From Ignelater luminosus (Eukaryota > Arthropoda > Insecta > Coleoptera > Elateridae), in NCBI GenBank assembly GCA_011009095.1, contig VTPC01004899.1:1-64000 (forward strand): DNA of 64,000 bases. The letters are read 5' to 3'. The translations under genes were made by a program, and so were the position numbers. The stretch's first letter is position 1; each line of letters begins with the position of its first letter. Shown here in pieces: positions 1-11,542 of the stretch. The notes beneath the pieces are model-generated. The model saw only the letters and a list, made by a program, of their open reading frames with translations, had not been told where the DNA came from and did not search any database.

Positions 1-28
1 TATAATTATCAGAGAACTAAATACTTAC

Positions 29-957
29 ACTTTCAGTCAGTAGATCGGTAATGTATAGGGCACTTAGGCTGGCAAAAAAGCCCTGGACTGCACCGCTAAC
101 GCAGTAAAACACTTTTATCCAATTTTTAGAGACATCAACGTATTGAAGCAAAATATAGACACAATATAGGTCTACACCCACTTGAATAACTACCATAAAT
201 ATAACCAGAGCAATGTGTAATCCAAATCCAGCATTTGCCTGTTCTGCGACCTTACACAGTTTGCTGTGTGAATAACATAACATATGTAGCTTTTGCATAA
301 GATTTGTTGTTTCAATATTTTTATAACAAGTAAAACTTTTATTTATCTTTCTAGATCTGCTAAATATTAAACTTGCAAAGATATACCAATATACAAACGC
401 CGCTTCAACTACTAATAAAATTAGTAGTATTGTCAATTTTTGACAACAATTAATATCAGGAATAAACAACAGTAAACCAAATCGGCTTATATTCACACTT
501 AATGTTATTAATAATCCAGAATATGTTATTAACCTCACGGTACGGTTGTCAAGTCTAACGTTTATAACGCTCAAACAATAATCAATTCTCGAAATATCAT
601 CTATAACGTATCTTATTGTATTTCGATAATAAAACATACCACCAACCCATACGATTATAAACAGATAAACCTTAAAATATACCTTACGAGTGCAGACTTA
701 GAGAAGTATGGATTTTGGTCTGAGTAATGAATAAAACTTAAATTGTAAATAAAAACTGTAGTAAATACCGACAATGCAATAACTAAGTACAACCAATCAT
801 TTTTGCTCAAGGTATACAAAATTTTATTCTGAGTTTTTATTTTTACTATTGGAAAAAGTTCTGTTATTTCCTCAAAAAAGAGTGCATACTTAATAGTGTT
901 ATAAATTTTTAACGAAAAGTCATCCTTAGAAAATCACTTAATAATTTTGTTGGCCAT
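29..957 (-). pseudogene. Gustatory receptor pseudogene, first exon (rest lies outside the window)
   Basis: This is the long first exon of an insect 7tm_7 gustatory receptor. It aligns along its length with the intact genes at 6779-8889 and 14396-18631. Shared landmarks are NDWLYL in the first membrane segment, a LLLFIPDI-type segment, VYWYIFAS, SRKINKSF, MLCYSHSKLCKV and KNWIKVFYC. The likely ATG is at 957. Codon 8 is a TGA stop (934-936), and a single-base frameshift near 670-680 separates the N-terminal frame from the 206-codon frame that starts at 637. The exon ends at 29, right before a GTAAGT donor at the same place as in the paralogues. The remaining three small exons should lie to the left of position 1. 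Two independent lesions make a dead gene more likely than a sequencing error, but an assembly error could account for one of them. Confidence 0.85.
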
Positions 958-2743
958 TACAGACACGTGTGTAAATTCCAAAAACTCTTTAAATAACATT
1001 CTCCTTTTTGTATCTGGAAAGTAGGTAGGACATTATTGTTGAAACATAAAAACATACTTCTAACAAGGGTAATCCAGATTTTATAGATGTAATTGCTTTT
1101 TTTTCTTTAAAATGATTAATGGGTATTGTATACTTCCAATGGACACAAAATATCAGTTATGTATATCTGGAAAGTTCTGAGAAATCAAATTGCTTTTTAG
1201 TTAGATTTCTTTTTAGATTGTTACTGAATTATAATAGTTTTAGTACAACCTTTTATACTCCTCAAAGTTCCGAATTACTTATATTTATTTCGTTTCCAAG
1301 GGTTACAGTCTTAAAAATACTGACAATCATAATTTTGGTCGTTTTAAAAATAGCCTAATCATTTAGTAGTATATTTCGATACAAGTGCACTGTCACGCCA
1401 TATTTCAGACCAAAGGCTGAAATTTGAAGCTGAGTGTCTCAAGAAAGGCGGAGCTTCTGAAAGTGACAGCGCATGTGTATCGAACAAACTTTTTAAATGT
1501 TATCGTTTACACAGAATGAGAAAAAACATTAATTTAATATGTATTTTCATATTATCTTTGACAGATCTCAAATTAGGTACGTAAATGGAAAAATATTTAC
1601 TTATGTACTACTGTTTCGTTTATGTACACTCATGATCAGAAGTAATGTCACTCACTTTTGTACGCGTAGGCAACACATCGAATTGGCTGCTGTATGCTAC
1701 GAATGCTACGACATGCGTCTCTAAACATGATTATCTCGTTTCTCAGTTCGACTTCAATATTAAATAGAATTTTATTTTAAAATTATTACCTACTATATTT
1801 TTTTCATTACATCTAATTTAGAATAATAATCTGTCTCAATATTTAGATATAAATAGTTAAAAAATGTTTTTGTCCAAATTTTGTATATGTACAAACCACA
1901 ACCGAATTTAGAAAAGTTACAAATTTCTAAGTAATTATACGTAACGCAGGAAAGAAAACGAAATTAAAAATGCTACACGATTCTGTGTGTTGAATTTTAT
2001 TTAATGCTTTTAAAGCGCCTCTTGGTTCAGATCTCAGTCTGGAGTTTAAAATTTGAAAAATAAGAACTACTTGTATTTATTTTTAAACATGTTTTTGTTA
2101 TTTTTTCAAACCTTTGAAAAATTGTATTTCTTTCTGTTTTTTAAAATAAATATAAAAATCGTTTTGAGAAATAATACAAGAAATCTCAAACTGGTAAGTC
2201 GTTTTACTTCATTAATAAATAGAAGGAAGCTGTTTTTAACAAACGGAGTGATAGTATACTTACCGATTAGCTTTTTAAAATCATGACCTAAAAATTCGAC
2301 ATTTCTAAAAATAAATAATTGCGACTTTTAAGATAGTATAATATGTAGGATCTGAGGTCTTGCTAAATAGTTTGGTATACTATTACGTATTATTATGCAA
2401 ACGTTTAAAATAATACAAGCATAAAAATAAAATATTCCACAACCTAATCAACGAAGACCAGCGAACTTAGATCTTTCTTTGGCATACCGACCACTATTAA
2501 AAGAAGGCTGGTTGTTTCCCTGAAAAGGCCTTTTGTTAAATTGTAAATATAAGGAAAGTACGGCTTAAGGACATATGAGTCATAAGCTATGCCATTGTTG
2601 CATTTGCATATCTCGAACAAATTTTTATCTAAACTAAGGAGATTCCAATTTTTGAATCTCTCTAAGTAAGCACCGTGTCTGAAATATTAATTCTTTGATA
2701 TACCAATTAAAAAACAACTGGTATAGTAAATTTACCAAGTGTA
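958..2743. other. Intergenic, AT-rich
   Basis: Apart from the small inverted-repeat unit at 1375-1486, I see no gene here. Open frames at 1119-1358, 1539-1724 and 2053-2286 are short, hydrophobic or low in complexity, and match nothing I know. I read them as chance frames. Confidence 0.5.
1375..1486. repeat. Short MITE-like inverted-repeat element
   Basis: The left end reads TTCGATACAAGTGCACTGTC and the reverse complement of the right end reads TTCGATACACATGCGCTGTC. This gives imperfect terminal inverted repeats of about 22 bp around a roughly 110-bp unit with no coding capacity. The form fits a miniature inverted-repeat element. I did not find a convincing target duplication. Confidence 0.45.
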
Positions 2744-3999
2744 TACCTATGAAATGAGACTTTCAGCTATTAGACCACAGATGTCGCTAGGAGTATTTTT
2801 AAACTGTCCCAAATGTCTTATTTTTTTCGTCTGTCATCTGTCAACAATATTCAATTCATTGTTTGTGATGTTTCATACAACAACGCATTTTTTTCGCTCT
2901 TAAAAATGTCGAATTTCGTGCCTTCAAACTACGATTTGCGGACATCGTTGATTTTCTGTTATCAATTGAAGAAAAACGCTTCTCAAGCTAATCAAATGCT
3001 TATAGAAGCTTACGGTGGACATGCTCTAAGCAGAGCACAGTGCTTCAGGTGGTTTGAAAAATTCCGAAGTGGTGATTTTAGCGTGGAGAACGAGGAACGT
3101 GGCCGGCCACCGAAAAAGTTTGAGGACACCGAATTGCAAGCATTGTTGAATGAAGATGATGGTCAAACGCAAGAAATGATGGCAGAGCAGTTGGGAGTGA
3201 CCCAAAAAGCCATTTGCAAACGTTTGAAAGACATGGGCATGATTTTAAAGGTCGGAAGATGGGTGCCGCATGAACTGACTGAAAGGCAGCAAGAGAACCG
3301 AAAAACCACTTGTGAAATGCTGCTCTCCCGGTTCAAAAGGAAGTCTTTTTTGCATCGAATCGTTACGGGTGTATTTCTCCAATCCCAAGCGTAAACGATC
3401 GTATGGTCCGCCCGGCCACAAGCCAAAATCAACGGCCAAACCAAATCGCTTCGGCCGCAAGGCAATGCTGTGTGTTTTCTGGGATCAGCATGGTATGATT
3501 TGGTACGAGCTATTAAAACCAGGTGAAACAGTTGACGGTGCACGCTACCAACGACAATTGGCCGACTTGAACAGCGCTATATTCCACCGAAAACGCCCAG
3601 AATATGCCGATCGGCGTCACAAAGTAATTTTTCTTGATGACAATGCACCACCACATCGAACAAGAGCGACCCGGGAATTGGTGGAGACGTACGATTGGGA
3701 ACCGCTGGTGCATGCGGCTTACTCACCAGACTTGGCGCCTTCCGATTATCATTTGTTTGCATCGATGGGCCACGCACTTTCCGAGCAGCGCTTCAATTCT
3801 CACGAAGAAGCCAAAAAATGGCTCGATGATTGGTTTGCGGCCAAAGACGGCCAATTTTTTTGGCGCGGCATTCACAAATTGCCTGAGAGATGGGTAAAAT
3901 GTGTCGCTAGCGATGGCTATTATTTTGAAGATTAAATTTGTAACCATTTTTTGTTAATAAACGTTTAAAATTGAAAAAAAAAGTCTCATTTCATAGGTA
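2744..3999 (+). mobile_element. Mariner element, Mos1/mauritiana-like, full length but dead
   Basis: The element is 1,256 bp. Its ends are near-perfect inverted repeats beginning TACCTATGAAATGAGACTTT, and both are flanked by TA (2742-2743 and 4000-4001), the expected mariner target duplication. It carries one transposase gene on the plus strand, described separately. A poly-A-like run precedes the right repeat. The length matches the usual 1.28 kb of mariner elements. It sits between the Gr pseudogene and the first intact Gr gene and interrupts no recognised gene. Confidence 0.92.
2906..3935 (+). pseudogene. Mariner transposase (Mos1-like), frameshifted
   Basis: This is a cut-and-paste transposase of the Tc1/mariner superfamily. 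The start is MSNFVPSNYD at 2906. The N-terminal paired helix-turn-helix DNA-binding region follows, with CFRWFEKFRSGDF and the GRPPKKFED linker, then WVPHELTERQ. The C-terminal catalytic half reads in another frame from about 3365, with VFWDQHGMIWYELLKPGE, the second catalytic Asp in LDDNAPPH, the third Asp in YSPDLAPSDYH and the conserved end HKLPERWVKCVASDGYYFED. At the junction the sequence jumps from HRIVTG to VYFSNPKRK. The segment with the first catalytic Asp (normally DEKW) is missing, apparently through a deletion of about 14 bp at 3370. The product therefore lacks one of the three metal-binding acids as well as a continuous frame. Confidence 0.92.
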
Positions 4000-4001
4000 T
4001 A

Positions 4002-6345
4002 CACCTATGTATTTCTATTTACTTGGTGTGGTCACCAAGACTATACTTTAATGTTTTGTGATACTGCACTTTTACAACCATTCTAAAAATAGTACCGTTA
4101 GAATTTTGATTTTACCTGAGGCCTTAAACATAAGGGTTCAAAAATTAAGATTTAAGTAAAATTTTTGAATTTTTGTCGTTTGTTGTTTACGATAGCTTGA
4201 CAACATAATCAGCGTATAATAAGTATTATACAGCATACAAGCTGTTTTACAAAAAACGGCGCATGGTGTAGTTTTGTTATTTTTTGTCCGATATGCATGA
4301 TTTAAAAACTAAATAAAATTATTTTAAGAAATCTACAAGGCCAGCTACATCGTTTTTTAAATAAACTAATAGTATGAACGAAAGAATAGTCAGGTGTTTT
4401 TTTAAATGCAGTGTATATATCTATTAAAGGTTAACATAGCTAACTACCCCTTTCTCGAACGAGTGGGAAACGAAGTCAACATTTAGAAAAGAAAAAGATA
4501 ATTACTTTCTCTTTTCACTGCTAGTGGCTAGTGTCTACTGTGCCTGTCGTAAACTCGCGAAGGCCACAGAAATGCGAGAATATTTAAAAGTCAACGCACA
4601 AGATGTATACGTCAGAAAGTATATTAAATATTTTTTACATCTTAAAAAAATTGTTATATTATATTATAAACGTAGAACAAGTGAATCGTTCTACAAAATG
4701 TGAAGTAGGTAAATTCAAAGTCGAGCTTTTAGGTTAGAAATTTGATAGCGCACGTGAATTGTGTAGTATTGACTATTTTATATCCGCTAACATTCATTAT
4801 TATCTCTTTTCCTTTTTATCCTATAAGAGGCGTGTGAAACAAGAAATACCAACAATTCTGAGCTTTAAATTTTTTTGCGCATGCGCATTAATAGCAATCA
4901 CTTAAATAAAAGTCGTGGTCATTGACCTGAGCGAGTTACAACGAGCGCGAGAATCTGTTAGAATTGACACCTGTTACGCGAGCAGAAGACCTTAACCGCG
5001 TTGAATCATTCTTTTTTCTAAATCATTATCGTTTCGAGTAAGAGTCAACCACAGCTTTAAGTAAGTTAGAGAATTATCGTAAAAATATAAATTTTTCCAA
5101 ATTTCGGCAAACTTTAGAACACATGCGCGACCGGAAGATTTTATTTCTTTTTTTTACTTATCTTTAGTATCGCTAATTCGCAACTTTTCCGCGGTATTAC
5201 GACTTGAAAAAAATATAAATTTTTTCGGCCCACTTAGATAGGAAAACAGATAATAGAGAATCTATCTTCTGATTCTTGCCCTTTTACAATATTTTTAATT
5301 GTAATGTATTTATACATAATTCAATAAAGACCATTATTATTATTAGGGTTTCACGAAACGATCCTAGACAATTCGGTATTTTTGTATTACAGAATTCAGA
5401 GTAGGGCATGACTTACAATTTCTATAACAGTGTATATGGCATTGAAGCTGTTCTCACTAAAAAAAAGTTACCAGGTCATCACATTGCACGTATTTTGTAC
5501 ACTGTGAAAATGAACTTAAACCACAGCCTACTCTGAATTCTATAAAAATAAATGCACTGTATGTGGTATGTATTCATGATAACTGCTTTTTGCATAAGTA
5601 GATATTACTTATCTGTATTTTAAATCTAACACTTCTAAATGTTTTTAGAGGCGTTTAGTACCATGCCATTACTAGAAATTACCACTGGCATTACAGTGAT
5701 TTAATAAGTTGCCAAACATGTTTTAGCTCGTTGGCAATTCTGTATATTTAGCTAATTTGCCTTGCACATTGTCATGTGACAAAGGTGCAGGTATGTCTAT
5801 AATATTTGCTACTTTGCTATTCTTATCAATAAATATTATTTTCAGGCCGACTATTATTATTGTATTGTGTAAAACTCCATTATGCTGATTTCAGAGATAT
5901 AACCATAATATGAGTTTGCTTTCTTGGTTCACACTGATTTGTAGAACATTTAATATGTTGCCTTTCTCTTTTCTACTGTCAAGCAATCAGAATAATTTTT
6001 TTAACAAACTTTATGGTTTGGGCATATTTTTCATGCCATAATACATAGAGAACTTTTCTTTTTAGTTTTACGTTCTATCTGCTACTAACAATAAGTAATA
6101 TTCTTTGAGTAATAAATGTATCACTTTCTAGATATCAATAAATAAATGAAATGGCATTAAGTTGTATTAATAATTACTTCTAATTATTAGTAGTATTAAG
6201 TATAATAATTCGGCAACATTGTAGCAAATCTTTAACAAGATCAGAGTTCTTAAAGATTTTCTATTTTTTTTCTTCTTCTAACGACTTCGTAAAGTATTTA
6301 AGCATAAATTTTTTTTATTTTCATAAATAAAAAAGAGAAGAATTA
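4002..6345. other. Intergenic, no gene seen
   Basis: I find no coding frame or recognisable element. One inverted repeat lies at about 5389-5548, listed separately. The stretch around 4880-5000 is richer in CpG than its surroundings but shows no frame. Confidence 0.5.
5389..5548. repeat. Inverted repeat / hairpin
   Basis: ACAGAATTCAGAGTAGG near 5389 is mirrored by CCTACTCTGAATTCTATA near 5530. This gives arms of about 15 bp around a loop of about 130 bp. It could be a small non-autonomous element. No target duplication was identified. Confidence 0.35.
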
Positions 6346-6615
6346 TTATGAAACGGTGAGATTTTGATAAGATCGAAACATAATTTGTTCATACCAACCC
6401 ATTTTGTAATAAGTTTGATATTTGAAGCGTTTTGGACTTATTCTTGAAACGACAACTGTTTCTATTTTGTTAAGCAAAATTTTATAACTACAACAATCGA
6501 AAGTTTTTGACATGTTGCAAATCATGACTGCAATACCTTGTTTCTTATGTGTAGCTCTTGCTAGTTCAAGATTCAACTTATTGGTTGCTCGATCATTTAT
6601 TATTACTAACATCAT
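6346..6615 (-). pseudogene. LINE reverse transcriptase fragment
   Basis: The frame contains AVMICNMSKTFDCCSYKILL, which resembles the first catalytic block of non-LTR reverse transcriptases (usually D-LSKAFD-V-H-ILL-KL). The upstream residues NKLNLELARATHKKQ are also in the style of the segment before it. The first catalytic Asp is replaced by Asn in this copy, and the remaining RT blocks are absent. I treat it as a small decayed LINE remnant just downstream of a Gr gene. It is too short to name a clade. Confidence 0.55.
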
Positions 6616-6778
6616 GATAATGTAACTGCCAAAACCAAAACCAACCCCAAATCTAAAATGTTTTCGTACACACCAACACGGTACAATTTATTAGCAATAA
6701 ATATAATTGTGCACAATACATTATCAGTGAATCAACAATACACTTGTAAATCTTTTTAAATAAGAAATCTGTATCATT

Positions 6779-8889
6779 TTATTGCTGTTGTAAATCGCTT
6801 TTTATTATGGTTAGGAGAATTGCTAACACAGTTCCACCTGCCTGCAAAAAATAAAAGCATTTTTTATCGATTTATTTACAGTTTACAGGACAAATTGGTT
6901 GTAATATAGAATTACTTCGATTTTCTAGAAATTGTAAATTTACTTGTCAACCTTATTGTCACTATCCTGTTTATTATGGTTTACGAGTAGATTTATGTTT
7001 TACTCCATGGACATCAATTAATAATATTAATTCAAGATTGCAGATTTTTTTATCAATACGCTACTTCGGTATAAATCAAAAGTTCATGATAACAAATATT
7101 ACTACTGTCGTACCTTATAAAATAGTTCTAAATTCACGTTAAATAGTCCAAGTGGTGTAAAATTGACTTGTTTGTGCAATGTTAGCAACGAAAAGATTTG
7201 GACCTAAAAATTACAACTAGTTAGTAAAGCATTTTACTTTACATACTCACATTAAATCTACCGCTTTACGGACTTCAATGTTGTCATTTTTTCTGCCAAC
7301 TTTGTGAAGATATATACCGATGCTATTCATCTATGATAAAAGTAAGAAATTATTTCTAAAAATTAAAAATGTCCTACAGGCATAGTTTCAGAACAGTACT
7401 TCAGTAAATTAATAAGAATCAAACTAATACTGATACCCTTTTCAGAAAATAGTTGTGCTCAAAATCAGTTTCAAAAAGAATACTTGACACTATAACGCGT
7501 TATGCAAAATGTTGGGTAAATGTAAATTCTACTTCGATTATAGAAGCATATAATACCCAGTAATATAGCCAAATGCAGAAAAAAAATAGAATTTCATATT
7601 TCGAACCGAAAGGTATTAAAGACAAGAGTTTGTCTTCCCCAAAAAATTAAATTGTGTAGTAACCATTGACCACTATGCTTGTACAATTTGATTTTTTGGA
7701 GAAGACGAACTCTTGTCTTTATATACAGCTTAAATACAAAAAACAAAAAAGAATTCATATCTTTTTATGGGCAAGTATTGTGGAAAATCCAGAAACCGTT
7801 CAATTTTATATTATAAAAATACACATTTTAATGTTGCAATCATCTTCTAGCACTTGTTTGTTTTAAATTGATAATGTCATTGTCAATTTGTTTTTAATGG
7901 AAACCGTTTGATTTTTTGAAATTTGGAATTACTAAAATATTAAAGAAGGTACTTACACTCTCACTTAACTGATCACAAAGGTATGCAGCAATTAGGGTTG
8001 ATAGAAAAGCATCAACGAGAGTAATAATGCAGTAACTCAGCTTTATCCAGTTGTTAGAGATACCACCATGTTGAATCAAAGTGTATGTAAAATACAAGTT
8101 TATACACACATCGGCAATTAGCATAGGTGCATACGTAGCTATTAACAATCCAAATGCAACGTTAACCCTTTCTGACAATTTGAATAGTTTATCGTGTAAA
8201 CCACAGAGTGCGTACATCTTTTGAATAGCATTATTAATATTGCTTCGGGTAGCCATTTCACATAAAGTAAAGGTTTCATTTATCTTATTAGATCTCATCA
8301 ATATTGTACTTACAAATATATACCAATAGAGAAATACAGATAGATTTTGCAACGAAATAACTAATATTGCAAATTTTTGACGAAAAGCAATAGAAGGCAT
8401 AAATAATAATAATACAAATCGAATTACAATTCCGCTTAATCGTGTTAATACACAAGAATTTGCTAATAACCACAAGAAATAATTATCAAGTTTAACATTC
8501 ATTGTGTTAAGTTGGTTATCAATTTCAAAAATACCATATAGCATTTCCACTATTAAAATTCGATTATAACAAATACCGCCGACAACCGCAACTGTTAATA
8601 AAAAGACTACTAAGATGTACGACACGATAGAAACCTTGGAAAAGTATAAGTTCTTATCTTCTTGCTGAACAAATATCAAATTATAACTCATAAGAAGAGT
8701 TAGCGATAAAACCGAAATAGCTAGATATAGCCAATCATTAATAGTTAAGGATAGCACCAGTTTATTTTTATAACTGAATTTTACTATTGGAAAAAAACCT
8801 GTTATTTTCCATAGAAGTACTACATATTTAATACAATTATAATATTTCAAGGTAAAAGTATCTGTGAAAATTTGAACTGTTTTGGGCAT
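6779..8889 (-). CDS. Gustatory receptor, four exons, intact
   Basis: This encodes a seven-transmembrane insect taste receptor (7tm_7), a ligand-gated cation channel subunit of the sensory neuron membrane with a cytoplasmic N-terminus. Exons on the minus strand are 8889-7957 (311 codons), 7330-7262 (23 codons), 7203-7114 (30 codons) and 6841-6779 (20 codons plus TAA), about 384 residues in all. All introns are phase 0 with GT-AG ends. The exon 2 donor GTAGAT is weak, but it is fixed by alignment with the paralogue at 14396-18631. Membrane segments lie near residues 53-72, 88-106, 143-166, 171-193, 247-272 and 283-303, and the seventh is in exon 4 (GGTVLAILLTIIK). Exon 3 carries the family signature, reading FSLLTLHKQ and PLGLFNVNLELFYK. 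The usual C-terminal TYhhhhhQF is degenerate. Intron 1 holds a 105-bp hairpin element. Ligand unknown. Confidence 0.87.
7617..7721. repeat. Near-perfect palindromic hairpin in Gr intron 1
   Basis: Arms of about 39 bp (7617-7655 and 7683-7721) are inverted copies with only a few mismatches. They begin AAAGACAAGAGTT, include CCAAAAAA near the loop and are separated by about 27 bp. A transcript would fold into a long stem. The plus-strand open frame 7666-7866 runs through it and is probably not a gene. Confidence 0.7.
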
Positions 8890-9400
8890 TATAAAAGTAT
8901 AGAGTATATAGCACTACATTTGAAAACTAAAGAAATAACATGTTACTTGAATCAATAAGAATATGAGATATTATCAAATAAGAAACTGCTAACAAAAACT
9001 AACCTTCATACATACATTACGATAATAGTTACTTTCTTATTAAGCAAGTAATATACCGTGTGTCCAAGATAAGGATGCACAGCATGGAGATCTTGGAAAC
9101 GGTAAGAGATACAGCATTAGTTTAATGGGATAAAAGTCTGCTATTTATAGAACCTTTTTTTTCGCGTTTGCAAAATCTAGATATCTTGGATAGTTTCGGA
9201 GATATTTAAAAAAAAGTAGATTTTTCGATTTTCGTTATTATTTTTTCTTTCCTTTATTTGAAGAGATATCGGAAAACTAAAACAACTTTTCCATTGCCAC
9301 TTTTTGTTCTCTATTAAAATACGCTAATAAAATTCCTGTACAACGTTTCGGTTTTGAGTAATCATCATCAACCTCATATTTTTAAATAGGCGGAAAACAA
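8890..9400. other. Intergenic between Gr gene and DUF7869-like relic
   Basis: No gene is visible. The segment from about 9055 (CCGTGTGTCCAAGATAAGG) followed by T-rich sequence and TCGGAGATAT-type text has the look of the outer end of a transposable element, and may be the 5' part of the relic that follows. Confidence 0.35.
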
Positions 9401-10014
9401 TTGAAAATTGTTTTGAATAGCTCTTGTTGTCACGATTCTAATGATGTAAACATGATTTGCCTCTGCCAGCATTTTATACTAAAAGACTACTCTAAAGCAA
9501 TAAATTATCAATTTCCAGATGTGAGGCACTCTTTTTTAGACTCGGATAGAGATTTTGGGCGAATTGAAAAGTTATTAAGGAAGCAAGAAATTATTTACGT
9601 GCCAAATCAATAGAGGATATTTTTAAAGCTAGTAGAATAAACAAGGTTACTGATATAAGCAACTCTTTCCGTAATACCGAAGATTTACAACAGAAATTAA
9701 AGATTGTGCAAAAAACAAAAACATTCAAAACGAAAAAGTACCATTTAGGAATGGTGTTAAATGGCTACAGATTAATGAATGCGGAACATATTTATATAAA
9801 GAAAACTACGATCTACAAACTCCTAGAAAAAATATCTGTTTTAGAGAATGTAAAGAGATTGCCAAATCCAGAAGAAGTATCTGCTACAAAGATTACAGAA
9901 AAGATTGGGTAAGTGTCCGAAGAAAAAAAGCAAAACCTGCAGGAACAGTTGAAATTTGTTAAAGAAGGGTTTCGTTGGTTTTACAAGGCAATTCTGGATA
10001 GTACAGCTAAATAA
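9401..10014 (+). pseudogene. DUF7869-like, transposon-associated protein relic
   Basis: The first frame (9401-9613) contains a degenerate SCCHDSNDVN block, FPDVRHSFLDSDRDFGRIEK and the following IIYVPNQ. This pattern is typical of the DUF7869 family found in many insect and cnidarian repeat-associated proteins (D-C-GQNKN, GHT-L-CD-DF--IEK). A frame change near 9613-9700 leads to a second frame with KYHLGMVLNGYRLMNAEHIY, and after a TAA at about 9910 to SEEKKQNLQEQLKF and a C-terminus ending at 10014. At least one frameshift and one stop break it, and the N-terminal part is missing. The biochemical function of the family is not known to me. The family assignment is from memory of the motif pattern. 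Confidence 0.55.
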
Positions 10015-10269
10015 TAGCAAAAGCAAAAAGCGTAAAACGAAACAGTAATAACAATTTCATTTGATTTTCAAAAATTTAAATTCAATTATTGTCGTATAAT
10101 TGAGTAGTTTTCGTTGTAAAAGTTAAGTTATTGGAAGGTGTTATCTACCTTTTTTTGGCTGTAAATTTCGATTGCAGTTTCTGTTTTGTTTTCAGAATTT
10201 GTTGTATTTACTTGAAAAATATAATAAACTAACACCATTCTGTTCAACATACAACTTTCATCCACTTGC

Positions 10270-11160
10270 CTCTTTAATTGGTTTGCTGAGTTCCAGCGTG
10301 GACGTTCTTTTCTCGGTGATGAATTTCGTGAAGCTTGTCCATCCACGTCGGTTCTTGTCACTAACGTTGATGCTGTGCGTGAAATGATTGGGCGAGATCC
10401 GCACATGATATACCCTGAAATAGGGGCATTGAAATGAAAGTAATACGCACAATTTTACACCATCATTTAAACGTATGAAAGCTTTGCAGTCACCGAATTC
10501 CACAATTTAAGTGAAGCTCAAAAATAGAATTGTGTGAATTGATACAAAGAAATGCTGAAGAAACTCAACCGAGGTCAATCAAATTTAGTGTACAACATTG
10601 TTACTAGTGATGAAAGTTGAATCTACTCTTACCAGCAGGAAACTAAACAACAACCCACTATTTGGATGTTTCGAGATGAGTCAAAACCCACAAAAATTGT
10701 CCGTTCACGCAGTGTTACAAAGCCAATGATCGCTTGCCTCTTCCGTATTTTTAGACATGTGGCAATCATAGCTTTGGAAGATTAAAGAGCTGTAAACGCT
10801 GATTGGTACACAACAGTTTGTTTGCCGGAAGTCATCGATGAAATCAGAAAAAACAATCCAAATCGGCTTATCTTTCTGTACCATGACAATGCAAGTGCCC
10901 ACACAGCTTTACAAACATTTTAGCCAGTGGAAAAGTGAAATTGATGTTGCATTGTCTGTATTCGCCTGATCTAGTACCAAATGACTTCTTTCTGTTCTCG
11001 ACAATCAACAAGATGAAAGGTGAGCGTTATTCTTTAGGCAACTGGTTTCTGAGGCACAAGCTTCAGATTGGAAGAAATGCTTCGAAAATTAATTTGAGCG
11101 TATGCAAAACTGTATTGATGCTAAAGGCGAATATTTTAAAAAAGAATAAAGCCATTTACT
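10270..11160 (+). pseudogene. Mariner-family transposase relic, heavily decayed
   Basis: Read across frames, the plus strand gives the helix-turn-helix and linker piece WFAEFQRGRSFLGDEFREAC, then VDAVREMIGRDPHM and a DES-type first catalytic block near 10610. Later come NADWYTT and LPEVIDEIRKNNPNR, the second catalytic block YHDNASAHTALQT and the third block YSPDLVPNDFFLF. The order and spacing are those of a DD34D transposase. There are several stops and frameshifts, and I could not find inverted termini. The protein belongs to a different lineage from the Mos1-like, 16.3-kb and irritans-like copies elsewhere in the window. It is non-functional. Confidence 0.8.
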
Positions 11161-11350
11161 AAATTGTATCTGTGTTTTTCTTAATCATTTGTAGTAATTG
11201 ATAAATTTTGATATTATTTTTTGAAAGGAAAATCATGCCGTAGATTATTTCTAGTTCTTGTATTGTGATTGTGTTTATTAGTATTCTTTGTTATTAGATT
11301 TCGGTTTTTATAACAGTATAACAGTATTTTGTATAAATATAAATTAATAA

Positions 11351-11542
11351 CTAGAGATCGGAAAAATATGCAAAATGCCTACTGTATCTTTCAATATAAC
11401 ACTCCAGAATTCTGTCATTGTAAGTTTTATTGTTGTCTAAAAGTATTTAACCTATCATAAGTGATAAAACGGGAAATTCCAATGCTTTGAAGACATGTAT
11501 CGGAAGATACAGTGGACATTTTGCATATTTTTCCGATCTCTA
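11351..11542. repeat. Inverted repeat with ~39-bp arms
   Basis: The arm at 11351-11390 (TAGAGATCGGAAAAATATGC, then AAAATGCC, then ACTGTATCTT) recurs inverted at about 11504-11542 with one or two mismatches. About 113 bp lies between. The right arm overlaps the point where LINE coding similarity ends (EHKILTVI). This suggests a hairpin element inserted there or a local inversion-duplication. Confidence 0.6.

Noticed and set aside
7666..7866. 66-codon plus frame in Gr intron 1
   Set aside because: It runs through the right arm of a hairpin element and has no recognisable content.
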